From positions 186,001-250,000 of the forward strand of contig JAGDZU010000004.1 in the NCBI GenBank assembly GCA_049115575.1: 64,000 nt of DNA, in the 5' to 3' direction. The position numbers and the translations under genes are program-made. Below are positions 43,349 to 51,145 of this stretch, in pieces. The notes beneath the pieces were generated by a model that saw only the letters and a list, made by a program, of their open reading frames with translations, made no database searches and had not been told where the DNA came from. Source of the stretch: JAHEKB01 sp049115575. GTDB taxonomy: Bacteria > Bacteroidota > Bacteroidia > NS11-12g > UBA9320. Every line of letters starts with the position of its first letter. Within the stretch, counting starts at the first letter, position 1.

Positions 43349-44881
43349 TTAAAGACTCTTTAAAAGATTCTTCATACTTACCTCTTCAGATATGATGGAG
43401 TTAAGCTCAGATATTCTAACCCTTCTCTGTTCCATACTATCTCTAAATCTGATTGTAACATCATCATTATCAAGGCTCTCATGGTCCACAGTTATGCAAA
43501 TAGGTGTTCCAATAGCATCTTGTCTCCTATACCTCTTGCCTATACTATCTTTATCTTCATAATAGCAATTGTGATCTAACTTAAGCTCCTTGAATATTTT
43601 CATACCCATCTCTGGTAATCCATCTTTTTTAGTCAAGGGCAATATGGCACATTGAAATGGTGCTAAAGCTGCAGGTAAACGCAAGACTGTACGACTTTGA
43701 CCCCCTTCTAATTCCTCTTCTTGAAGCGAATTGCTCAGGATTACAAGAAACATTCTGTCTAGGCCAATTGAGGTTTCCACTACATATGGAATATAGTTTT
43801 CATTGCGCTCTGGATCGAAATACTGTAATTTCTTGCCACTGTGTTCTTGATGTTGCTTTAAATCAAAATCTGTTCTTGAATGTATCCCTTCCACTTCTTT
43901 GAATCCAAATGGAAAATCGAATTCTATATCTACTGCGGCATTGGCATAATGAGCTAGTTTAACATGGTCGTGATATCTGTATTTGGCACTGTCTATACCC
44001 AGATTTTCATGCCACTTCATGCGCTGCTCTTTCCAATATTCAAACCATTTCATTTCTTCGCCTGGTTGAACAAAGAATTGCATCTCCATTTGTTCAAATT
44101 CCTTCATCCTCATGATAAATTGCCTTGCTACAATCTCGTTTCTGAATGCCTTACCAGTCTGTGCTATACCAAAGGGTAACTTCATTCTTCCCGTCTTTTG
44201 AACGTTTAGATAATTTACAAATATTCCCTGTGCCGTTTCTGGTCTAAGGTAAATTTGACTCTCCCCGTCTGTTGCACTCATTTGTGTGCTGTACATAAGG
44301 TTGAATTGGCGAACATCTGTCCAATTCTTGCTTCCAGATATTGGACAAGCAATACCCAAGTCTTCTATCAACTCTTTGAGACCATCCAAATCATTGTCGT
44401 CCATGGCCCCTTTCATTCGAGAAGTGATATCGTCTATCTTTTCTCTATTCCTCTTCACATTTGGGTTGGTCTCTCTGAATTGTGCTTCGTCAAAGGAATC
44501 ACCAAATCGCTTTTTACCCTTGGCTACTTCTTTTTCTATCTTCTGAACATATTTTTCAATATGATCTTCAATTAAAACATCTGCTCTATACCTTTTCTTG
44601 GAATCCTTATTGTCGATCATCGGATCATTAAAGCCATCCACATGACCGCTGGCTTTCCAAGTTTTTGGATGCATAAAAATAGCTGCATCAATGCCCACAA
44701 TATTTTCGTGCAATTGCACCATGCTCTTCCACCAATACTCTCTGATATTGTTCTTTAAGGCCACTCCGTTTTGACCATAGTCGTAAACTGCCGCAAGGCC
44801 ATCATAGATTTCACTGCTTTGAAAGACAAATCCGTACTCCTTTGAGTGAGAAAGTATGTGTTTAAAATGCTCTTCAGACAT
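43349..44881 (-). CDS. glyS: Glycine--tRNA ligase (single-chain, alpha2 type)
   Basis: A 510-residue class II synthetase of the dimeric type used by eukaryotes and several bacteria, not the two-subunit GlyQ/GlyS form. Motif 1 region, motif 2 (Phe-Arg-Asn-Glu-Ile-Val-Ala-Arg) and motif 3 (Glu-Thr-Ser-Ile-Gly-Leu-Asp-Arg) are clear, and a C-terminal anticodon domain ends the protein. Its divergent neighbour is the acetyltransferase gene at 45012, with an AT-rich intergenic region that holds a repeated motif. Stops of this gene and of 43348 are directly adjacent. Confidence 0.95.
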   Translation of the reverse strand: MSEEHFKHILSHSKEYGFVFQSSEIYDGLAAVYDYGQNGVALKNNIREYWWKSMVQLHENIVGIDAAIFMHPKTWKASGHVDGFNDPMIDNKDSKKRYRADVLIEDHIEKYVQKIEKEVAKGKKRFGDSFDEAQFRETNPNVKRNREKIDDITSRMKGAMDDNDLDGLKELIEDLGIACPISGSKNWTDVRQFNLMYSTQMSATDGESQIYLRPETAQGIFVNYLNVQKTGRMKLPFGIAQTGKAFRNEIVARQFIMRMKEFEQMEMQFFVQPGEEMKWFEYWKEQRMKWHENLGIDSAKYRYHDHVKLAHYANAAVDIEFDFPFGFKEVEGIHSRTDFDLKQHQEHSGKKLQYFDPERNENYIPYVVETSIGLDRMFLVILSNSLQEEELEGGQSRTVLRLPAALAPFQCAILPLTKKDGLPEMGMKIFKELKLDHNCYYEDKDSIGKRYRRQDAIGTPICITVDHESLDNDDVTIRFRDSMEQRRVRISELNSIISEEVSMKNLLKSL

Positions 44882-45011
44882 GAGCGGCGAAGGTAATTAT
44901 GAAATATGAATTGTGAATTATTAATTGTGTTTTGGTTTAATAAGAAGACTAACGACCTTTGGAAAAAGTGTAGTGATTAAGGTTATTAGCCCAAATGTTA
45001 GTTTGAAAGCT

Positions 45012-45467
45012 ATGATAGAACTTGTTAGAACTGATTCGAGTCATCCAGATTTTGTTAATCTGGTGAAACACTTAGATGCATACTTGGCAGAAGCCGATGG
45101 TGCAGAACATGCTTTTTACGATCAATTCAATAAAATTGATCACTTAAATTATGTGGTGCTGGTTTATTCTATGAACAAAGCTGTTGGATGTGGCGCTATA
45201 CAAGAAGCTGAAGCTGGCACTATGGAAATCAAACGGATGTTTGTTCAACCCGATCACCGAGGGCGAGGTATTGCAAGCGTCATCCTTTCAGATCTTGAGA
45301 AATGGAGTATGGAATTGCACTGCTTCAAATCAAAACTCGAAACAGGAAGAAAACAACAAGCAGCTGTAAGACTATATATGTCAAGAGGCTATGATCGCAT
45401 ACCCAATTATGGTCAATACAAAGGCATGGAAAACAGCCTCTGTTTTGAAAAAGAGCTAAGGCACTAA
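45012..45467 (+). CDS. GNAT family N-acetyltransferase
   Basis: About 151 residues from the Met at 45012. The frame extends upstream to a TTG at 44925, but those 29 residues are basic and unlike the family, so I prefer the internal Met. The acetyl-CoA binding motif A is seen as Val-Gln-Pro-Asp-His-Arg-Gly-Arg-Gly-Ile-Ala (Q-x-x-R/G-x-G/A) after a Gly-Cys-Gly-Ala-Ile strand. The acceptor is unknown. Divergent from glyS. Confidence 0.8.
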   Translation: MIELVRTDSSHPDFVNLVKHLDAYLAEADGAEHAFYDQFNKIDHLNYVVLVYSMNKAVGCGAIQEAEAGTMEIKRMFVQPDHRGRGIASVILSDLEKWSMELHCFKSKLETGRKQQAAVRLYMSRGYDRIPNYGQYKGMENSLCFEKELRH

Positions 45468-45543
45468 ATCATTGCTCAATTAGAAGCAGTTGCTAGCTAA
45501 TTGAGTTTAGATTCTCCATAAGTTGGGTTCTATCTTTATGGAG

Positions 45544-46380
45544 ATGAAAAAGGAAAGAATAGCAATTACCACTCCTTGCCACGAAGATTGGGACAAGATG
45601 AACGCTTCTGAGAAAGGCAAATTCTGTGACTCTTGCAGTAAAGAAGTACATGATGTGAGTACAAAAACAGATTTAGAAATTGCAAGAGCATATCATCAAA
45701 ATCAAGGTGATTTATGTATTAGAATTCCAGAAAACAGAATTAGTGTCAAACAAAATCACCAAAAGAAGTTTGGAACTATGGCATTGGCTTTTCTTATATC
45801 CTGCTGGCTGGCAGTTAAAACTCAGTTTGCCCGAGCAGCCAATTTTGAAGAAATAGGAAGCATAGAAAAAGATAGCTCCAAATTGGAATACTTCACTCTT
45901 AAGGGCCATATAGTAGACAGCCTAAGCGAACCCTGGGGTGTTCCGTTTGCTATGGTCAGAGTATTCAAAGAAGATGACTTTATTGGAGGTGGGTATTCAG
46001 ATGTAGAAGGCAACTACAACATTAAAATTACTGGTGATGACTACTTTCAGGGCGATTCTATTCGCCTTGAAATTTCAATGTTTGGATATGATACTGCCCA
46101 AAGAACACTTGCTATTCAAAGAGACATAAATGCAGATGTGTTCTTGCAATCCGGAGTTATTAGTTTGAATGAACTCAAAGTAGTGGTAGATCGCCGAGAT
46201 TTACGCATTGTACTTGGCGGTGCCGGTTTAATGATGGGTAAAATGAGACTTAATCGAAGTATTGAGTATATACAATGGGATCAGTATGACACCAAAACTT
46301 TTTCTGAAAGTGAAATTAATAGGTATCAGTTGGGAAGAGATGATACAGACTATTCAAGATTTTCAACGGTTGTAGACTAA
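45544..46380 (+). CDS. Zinc-ribbon-like/membrane/CarboxypepD-regulatory-like protein
   Basis: About 278 residues (Met at 45544; an in-frame Met at 45538 is equally possible). The N-terminal 45 residues have Thr-Pro-Cys-His-Glu-Asp-Trp-Asp-Lys-Met and Phe-Cys-Asp-Ser-Cys-Ser, a Cys arrangement that looks metal-binding and that I have seen in bacteroidete proteins. A membrane helix at about 73-95 follows, and residues 105-200 form a carboxypeptidase-D regulatory-like, Ig-like domain with Gly-Gly-Gly-Tyr-Ser-Asp-Val-Glu-Gly. The C-terminal region ends with a Glu-Ile-x-x-Tyr-x-Leu-Gly-Arg motif shared with the next protein. Function unknown. Confidence 0.6.
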   Translation: MKKERIAITTPCHEDWDKMNASEKGKFCDSCSKEVHDVSTKTDLEIARAYHQNQGDLCIRIPENRISVKQNHQKKFGTMALAFLISCWLAVKTQFARAANFEEIGSIEKDSSKLEYFTLKGHIVDSLSEPWGVPFAMVRVFKEDDFIGGGYSDVEGNYNIKITGDDYFQGDSIRLEISMFGYDTAQRTLAIQRDINADVFLQSGVISLNELKVVVDRRDLRIVLGGAGLMMGKMRLNRSIEYIQWDQYDTKTFSESEINRYQLGRDDTDYSRFSTVVD

Positions 46381-46385
46381 AAATA

Positions 46386-46910
46386 ATGAATACATTAAGA
46401 ACATTATTAATCCTTGCTTTGAGCCTTCATTTTAATACACTTAAAGCTCAATCAGTTTCAGAAGAACAAAAAGATACGATCGAATCTGATTCCGTATGTA
46501 TAATAATTCAAGGGTTAGTTAGAAACTCGCTAACACAACAGCCTATTGAATACGCGATGATTAGAGTAACATCTAACCACAAATCCATGGGTGGAAGTTA
46601 TACTGATTCACAAGGAAAATACTTTCTGAATCTCAGGGTTTCGAAAGATTCCACTTCTAAACTTGAAGTAAAATGCAGCTACATTGGATTAGAAGATGTC
46701 TCTTATCAAGCAACACGGTCAACTGTTTCTTTTGGTGATACCATCTATAGGGAATATCCTCAATATATAAATTTTGAATTGTCTGGTTCTACCATAAAAC
46801 TATCAAACTGCCGTATGTATATTCCAATTTATCATTTAATCCCTAAAATTGGGAATTTCAACACCTTTCCTGCCTATGAAATCTCAAACTACAATTTAGG
46901 AAGGGAATAA
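46386..46910 (+). CDS. Secreted CarboxypepD-regulatory-like protein
   Basis: A 174-residue exported protein (signal peptide to about residue 22). A single carboxypeptidase-regulatory-like domain (Gly-Leu-Val-Arg-Asn-Ser-Leu-Thr-Gln-Gln-Pro-Ile-Glu-Tyr-Ala-Met, then Gly-Gly-Ser-Tyr-Thr-Asp-Ser-Gln-Gly-Lys) fills most of it. It is paralogous to the C-terminal part of the preceding protein and ends with the same Tyr-Glu-Ile-Ser-Asn-Tyr-Asn-Leu-Gly-Arg-type motif. It starts six bases after the previous gene, so they form one operon. Such domains often lead TonB-dependent receptors, which are absent here. Confidence 0.65.
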   Translation: MNTLRTLLILALSLHFNTLKAQSVSEEQKDTIESDSVCIIIQGLVRNSLTQQPIEYAMIRVTSNHKSMGGSYTDSQGKYFLNLRVSKDSTSKLEVKCSYIGLEDVSYQATRSTVSFGDTIYREYPQYINFELSGSTIKLSNCRMYIPIYHLIPKIGNFNTFPAYEISNYNLGRE

Positions 46911-46911
46911 C

Positions 46912-47706
46912 TTATTTTACTTCCAAACCATTCACATAAGAGAATCTACCAGGACTGGTTTCTTTCCAGACGATGATATTGAAGTACTGCTTATCTACTT
47001 CGCATACCCAGCACGGAATAAATTCAAAATCAAAAGACATTGTCTCATCCCCCCCTAAAGCAACTTTTTTACCCATATTTCCATAATGTCCTCCTCTATT
47101 CACTCTAAAGTGTGTAGAAACAAATGGATCAGCACCAGCCTGACTGGCAACTATGCCATCTTCCATTGCATAGACTTCAACATGGAATGTTGCGCTATCT
47201 GTTGTGTTGTTCTTAATCAACCAGTCTACATCATAGCGTTCATTGGCATTATAGCTTGATTTCAATCCAACATAAGCTTCAGCCTCATTTGATAATTGAG
47301 CTCTCAACAAAGATTTTGTCTTCTCTACTGCTGTTGGAATATTGTCATTGAGAATACTAAAAGTAATATTGTTTGAGTTCACCCAAATCTGTGGCGAATA
47401 CCATTGCACCAACACAGCTTGTTCAATGGCTTCCGAAGAACTTGTTATAAAAGGGTCGTTGTATTTAAAGTGGGTAATCAATGGAAGCACGGTATCTCCC
47501 ATTTCCTGAGCTACTTGACTTAAAACAGGTATACCAAATCTGCCACAAGGACCACAGCCCGTACTAGAAAAATGATGAATTAAGGGGCGATATCGCTCAT
47601 CTACCTTAAGTTCTTCAGTATTATTAGAAGTGGGAACCGTTGTAGCTTCTTCCTTGCAAGCAAAGACGCTCAAAGCCAATATGGTGATGATTATAGTTCT
47701 AGTCAA
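46912..47706 (-). CDS. Omp28-like thioredoxin-fold lipoprotein
   Basis: A 264-residue lipoprotein (lipobox ends Phe-Ala-Cys, Cys17). Residues 45-150 resemble a thioredoxin fold with Ser-Ser-Thr-Gly-Cys-Gly-Pro-Cys-Gly-Arg, the usual Omp28-related motif of bacteroidetes, and the rest is an Ig-like beta domain (about 160-264). Omp28-related proteins are surface-exposed and often carry a type IX sorting domain; none is seen here. Monocistronic and divergent from the DoxX gene. Confidence 0.75.
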   Translation of the reverse strand: MTRTIIITILALSVFACKEEATTVPTSNNTEELKVDERYRPLIHHFSSTGCGPCGRFGIPVLSQVAQEMGDTVLPLITHFKYNDPFITSSSEAIEQAVLVQWYSPQIWVNSNNITFSILNDNIPTAVEKTKSLLRAQLSNEAEAYVGLKSSYNANERYDVDWLIKNNTTDSATFHVEVYAMEDGIVASQAGADPFVSTHFRVNRGGHYGNMGKKVALGGDETMSFDFEFIPCWVCEVDKQYFNIIVWKETSPGRFSYVNGLEVK

Positions 47707-47774
47707 GTTACGAAATAAGCGAAGACCACCCGAATTCCTTACTGCCGCTTGTCAATTTTACTTTTAAATGAGGC

Positions 47775-47782
47775 TATATTTG
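47775..47782 (+). promoter_or_regulatory. -7 promoter element for the DoxX gene (exact TAnnTTTG)
   Basis: TATATTTG is an exact match and ends only four bases before the ATG at 47787, so transcription should begin at or within the start codon: a leaderless mRNA. Confidence 0.5.
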
Positions 47783-47786
47783 GTTT

Positions 47787-48167
47787 ATGAAAATAGTCAA
47801 CTGGTTACTAGCTATAACCGCGGCACTAATTCTTGCTCAGACCCTCTTTTTCAAGTTTACAGCGCACACAGAGAGCGTTTATATTTTTGAAACAGTTGGT
47901 ATGGAGCCTTGGGGAAGGATTGGAAGCGGAATAGCTGAACTCATTGCAGCTGTACTTTTAGTAATCCCTTCTACTAGAGTTTATGGTGCACTGATCTCTA
48001 TTGGAACTATTAGTGGGGCTATTTTCTTTCATTTAACCAAGCTTGGAATAGAAGTAAAAGACGATGGAGGAACACTATTCTATTTAGCTTTACTTGTGTT
48101 TTTCTGTTCTCTTGTTTTGCTCTGGCAAGACAGAAATAAACTGTTTACTCTCATTAGAAAGATATAA
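47787..48167 (+). CDS. DoxX family membrane protein
   Basis: A 126-residue protein with four membrane helices (about 4-20, 46-62, 67-88, 98-115). The segments Phe-Phe-Lys-Phe-Thr-Ala-His and Gly-Ile-Ala-Glu-Leu-Ile-Ala-Ala-Val-Leu-Leu-Val-Ile-Pro are typical of the DoxX-like family, subunits or relatives of thiosulfate:quinone oxidoreductase; many are of unknown role. The start cannot be moved downstream without losing helix 1, so the close promoter implies a leaderless transcript. Confidence 0.8.
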   Translation: MKIVNWLLAITAALILAQTLFFKFTAHTESVYIFETVGMEPWGRIGSGIAELIAAVLLVIPSTRVYGALISIGTISGAIFFHLTKLGIEVKDDGGTLFYLALLVFFCSLVLLWQDRNKLFTLIRKI

Positions 48168-48181
48168 CCTAAAATCCAGGA

Positions 48182-49498
48182 GTGTTAAAAAGCAGTTTTA
48201 TAAAAAATACTGGAGTTCTATTCAGCGGTTCGTTAATCGCTCAACTCATTGGCTTTGGGGTTGTTCCTATATTATCTCGAATTTATAACCCAGAAGATTT
48301 TGGCGCATTGGGTTTATTCAACAGTATGGTGGCTATTGTAACCGTGTTTTCAGGCTTGCGTTATGAAATGGCTATAGTGGTTGAAGAAGACCGATCAAAA
48401 GCAAGAGCTCTTACTCAACTTTCCATGTTGTGGAACATCATTATCGGTTTGATTCTAATGATAGTTATTGTACTCAGTAAAAACTGGATTGCAGGTCTTT
48501 TTGGAATTAACAAGCCTGAATGGTTATATCTTGTAGCTCCAGTAATCATATTAAGCGGCATGTTAGAGAGTCTTATATTTTGGCGCAATCGAGAAAGACA
48601 ATTTAGACTCATAAGTGCCAACCGGGTACTTTCCTCTGCAACAGCGGCATCTTATAAACTAACACATCCATATATAAACCTTCCAAACAACGGTCTAATC
48701 ATTGGTCACAGCATTGGTCAACTTCTAGCATTTCTTCATCTATGGTGGAAATCAGGAATACAACTCTTTCAATTTGATAGCTCTCTATTAAAAAGCCTTA
48801 TGAAAGAATACAAAGATTTTCCTTTGTACAGTGCCCCCGCTGCTTTAATAAACATTCTCGCTGTTAAGATGCCTTTTTTTCTTATTGCATACTATGCGGG
48901 TATGGAAGCCACAGGCTTTCTAGATAATGCAAACAGGCTAACCTATTTGCCATTGAGCATGGTGGCTATGGCTAGCAGTCAAGTGTTCTTTGAAAGAATT
49001 GCCAGAGTAAAAAAAGACAAAAAGCAATCAGCGGAAATGTCTCACCAGTTGGTTAATTTTCTTTTCTTCTTGGGAGTTCTGCCAGTGTCTATCCTCTTTG
49101 TATTTGGAGATGATATTGTCAGTTGGATTTTAGGAGCAAACTGGCACCAATCGGGAGTTTATGTTCAAATACTTATACTATTCTATTTCAGCATTTTCTT
49201 AACCAGTCCGTTCTCTAGCGCATTTGAAGCATATCAAAAACTAAAACAACAGTTGGTATACAATCTCATATTTTTAGTCTGTACAAGCTTGGCTATGTGG
49301 TGGGCCTATGAAACATATGAGCTAACAACCAAAGCATTAATGGCCTATGCTGCTACAGCACTTGTTTTGAGACTCATCATACTCAATTACTTCTTTAAAC
49401 TCTTCGGAAAGTCTCTATTACTAAAGAGTCTTTTTGGAATTCTAATAACCTACCTCTTAATTTGGCTACTATTCCGCATAGATAGTTTTCTATTTTGA
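48182..49498 (+). CDS. Polysaccharide flippase (Wzx/MATE-like)
   Basis: A 438-residue protein with about twelve membrane helices, a polysaccharide-transport (Wzx/RfbX) family member. The start Ser-Phe-Ile-Lys-Asn-Thr-Gly-Val-Leu-Phe-Ser-Gly-Ser, with helices paired by Arg-Tyr-Glu-Met-Ala-Ile-Val, is characteristic. It likely flips lipid-linked glycan repeat units across the inner membrane. Start codon GTG. Its stop overlaps the TTG start of the acyltransferase by four bases, so the two probably decorate the same glycan. Confidence 0.85.
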   Translation: MLKSSFIKNTGVLFSGSLIAQLIGFGVVPILSRIYNPEDFGALGLFNSMVAIVTVFSGLRYEMAIVVEEDRSKARALTQLSMLWNIIIGLILMIVIVLSKNWIAGLFGINKPEWLYLVAPVIILSGMLESLIFWRNRERQFRLISANRVLSSATAASYKLTHPYINLPNNGLIIGHSIGQLLAFLHLWWKSGIQLFQFDSSLLKSLMKEYKDFPLYSAPAALINILAVKMPFFLIAYYAGMEATGFLDNANRLTYLPLSMVAMASSQVFFERIARVKKDKKQSAEMSHQLVNFLFFLGVLPVSILFVFGDDIVSWILGANWHQSGVYVQILILFYFSIFLTSPFSSAFEAYQKLKQQLVYNLIFLVCTSLAMWWAYETYELTTKALMAYAATALVLRLIILNYFFKLFGKSLLLKSLFGILITYLLIWLLFRIDSFLF

Positions 49499-50085
49499 GT
49501 ATTTTTAGATCCATATTCAACGCTATAGACGATAGCTTTTTTAGACCATGGGTAAAATGGCTATGGCCAACTTATCAAAGACCTAGAAAAGGCTATATGA
49601 AACACTATCAGGTTATTAAGCAATATTTCTTTTGGCAAAAAATCATGAGAATTAACGGCAAAGTGCCATGGCCGGTAGATTTTAGATCAAAAATTGTGGA
49701 TTGGCCAAAGATTGAAAAAGGCATATGTTGTGACCCAGGAGATAACCCGGGTATATATATCAATGCTGCAGGAGGGTTAAAAATGGGAAATAATGTGAAT
49801 ATTGGCCAAAATACAATTATCACCACTACTAACCATTACAAATACGATCATCGCAAAAGGTCTCATACAGAAGGAGTTAGCATAGGTAGCAATGTTTGGA
49901 TAGGTGCAAATTGCAGCATAGTGGCTGGCACATCTATAGGAGACAATGTAACTATAGGCGCAGGCTGTTATATAAAAGGTGATATCCCTTCTAACAACAC
50001 TGTGGTGTTATCAGACTCTCAATTGCAGCTCATACCAAAGACCAAGGCCTATGAATGGGATGTTACAAAAGAGGAATTATTGTGA
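49495..50085 (+). CDS. Hexapeptide-repeat acyltransferase
   Basis: A 196-residue left-handed beta-helix enzyme. Hexapeptide rungs are clear (Ile-Gly-Ser-Asn-Val-Trp-Ile-Gly-Ala-Asn-Cys-Ser-Ile-Val-Ala-Gly, Ile-Gly-Asp-Asn-Val-Thr-Ile-Gly), with Thr-Asn-His as catalytic-His candidate. It likely O-acetylates a glycan. It starts at TTG inside the TTGA overlap with the flippase stop, and no nearer ATG keeps the N-terminal helix. Confidence 0.85.
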   Translation: MSIFRSIFNAIDDSFFRPWVKWLWPTYQRPRKGYMKHYQVIKQYFFWQKIMRINGKVPWPVDFRSKIVDWPKIEKGICCDPGDNPGIYINAAGGLKMGNNVNIGQNTIITTTNHYKYDHRKRSHTEGVSIGSNVWIGANCSIVAGTSIGDNVTIGAGCYIKGDIPSNNTVVLSDSQLQLIPKTKAYEWDVTKEELL

Positions 50086-50105
50086 GATAATATCATAATT
50101 ATTAT

Positions 50106-50113
50106 TACTTTCG
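50106..50113 (+). promoter_or_regulatory. Candidate -7 element for rpsT
   Basis: TACTTTCG matches the TAnnTTTG element at seven of eight positions, 22 bases before the start, with a TTG 23 bases upstream. Confidence 0.4.
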
Positions 50114-50135
50114 CAGCCCTTTTTAAGAAAAAGAA

Positions 50136-50390
50136 ATGGCAAATCACAAAAGCGCATTAAAAAGAATTAGAAGTAACGCTGCAAAAACTGAGCGTAACAA
50201 ATACCAGCACAAGACCACTAGAACTTGGATAAAAAGAGTTCGTGAGGCAACTGATAAAAAAGAAGCTCAAGATCTTTTGAATGAGACTTTCTCCAAACTA
50301 GATAGACTGGTAAAGAAAAACATCATTCACAAAAATAAAGCGGCAAACGTAAAAAGCAGCTTAACTAAACACGTTAACCAACTAGGTTAA
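50136..50390 (+). CDS. rpsT: 30S ribosomal protein S20
   Basis: An 84-residue, Lys/Arg-rich helical protein starting Ala-Asn-His-Lys-Ser-Ala-Leu-Lys-Arg-Ile-Arg, the standard S20 start. It binds the 5' domain of 16S rRNA early in 30S assembly. Monocistronic with a strong terminator 20 bases after the stop. Confidence 0.97.
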   Translation: MANHKSALKRIRSNAAKTERNKYQHKTTRTWIKRVREATDKKEAQDLLNETFSKLDRLVKKNIIHKNKAANVKSSLTKHVNQLG

Positions 50391-50410
50391 TTCGTTTATC
50401 AAGATATTTA

Positions 50411-50444
50411 AAAATCCAGATGGTTTTCATCTGGATTTTTTTTT
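50411..50444 (+). terminator. Strong intrinsic terminator of rpsT
   Basis: AAAATCCAGATG (50411-50422) pairs perfectly with CATCTGGATTTT (50428-50439) around a five-base loop, and is followed by a run of T (50436-50444 in total). It ends the rpsT transcript, and the radC GTG lies 12 bases on. Confidence 0.9.
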
Positions 50445-50455
50445 GCTTTAAATGA

Positions 50456-51145
50456 GTGAAGCATTTTAAAAGCATTAACCAATGGGCTCTTGAAGACAAA
50501 CCACGAGAGCGTTTAGAACTTAAAGGAAAACAAAGTCTCAGTAATTCTGAATTGCTCGCCATTATTCTGCGTTCAGGTATTGCAGATTCCACAGCCTTAG
50601 ATTTAGCCAAAGACATTCTTCAATTAGCAGATCATCAATTACATAAATTGGCTGAACTGAACATAGAGCAATTAAGTCAGATTAAAGGAGTAGGGAATGC
50701 CAAGGCTATAGAGATTATAGCGTGTTTAGAAATTGCTAGAAGATACGCCCCTTCTAAACAAGGTGAAGTGACCCTCATCAATTCAAGCCTAGATGCGTAT
50801 CACTATTTCTATCCGGAGTTGGAAACCAAATTGTATGAAGAGTTTTGGATACTCCTACTCAATCGTAGAAATCAAGTAATAAAGCCTTATAGAATAAGTG
50901 AAGGTGGAGTTAGTGGAACTCTGGCAGATCCAAAAAAGATATTCAAAGCTGCACTGGAAAACAACGCCTCAGGAATTATTCTTTGCCACAATCACCCTTC
51001 TGGAAACCTAAAACCCAGTACTGCAGACAAACGTCTCACCATTAGAATTAGCGATGCAGCTGCTCAACTGGACATACAGCTCATAGACCATCTTATTATT
51101 GCCTTAGGTGGATACTATTCTTTTGCTGATGATGGTCAAATCTAA
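50456..51145 (+). CDS. radC: RadC/JAMM-domain protein
   Basis: A 229-residue protein with an N-terminal helix-hairpin-helix (Leu-Ser-Gln-Ile-Lys-Gly-Val-Gly-Asn-Ala-Lys-Ala) and the JAMM/MPN metal motif His-Asn-His-Pro-Ser-Gly-Asn-Leu-Lys-Pro-Ser-x-x-Asp in the C-terminal half. Originally linked to DNA repair; the true role is unclear. The start is GTG, since the nearby ATG at 50452 runs into a stop. Stop overlaps by four bases with the convergent peptidase. Confidence 0.92.
   Translation: MKHFKSINQWALEDKPRERLELKGKQSLSNSELLAIILRSGIADSTALDLAKDILQLADHQLHKLAELNIEQLSQIKGVGNAKAIEIIACLEIARRYAPSKQGEVTLINSSLDAYHYFYPELETKLYEEFWILLLNRRNQVIKPYRISEGGVSGTLADPKKIFKAALENNASGIILCHNHPSGNLKPSTADKRLTIRISDAAAQLDIQLIDHLIIALGGYYSFADDGQI

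Noticed and set aside
44255..44575. Open frame of 106 codons antisense to glyS
   Set aside because: It lies wholly within the coding strand of a clear synthetase gene, has no promoter or ribosome site, and its product is Cys/Phe-rich without a domain pattern, as expected of a shadow frame.
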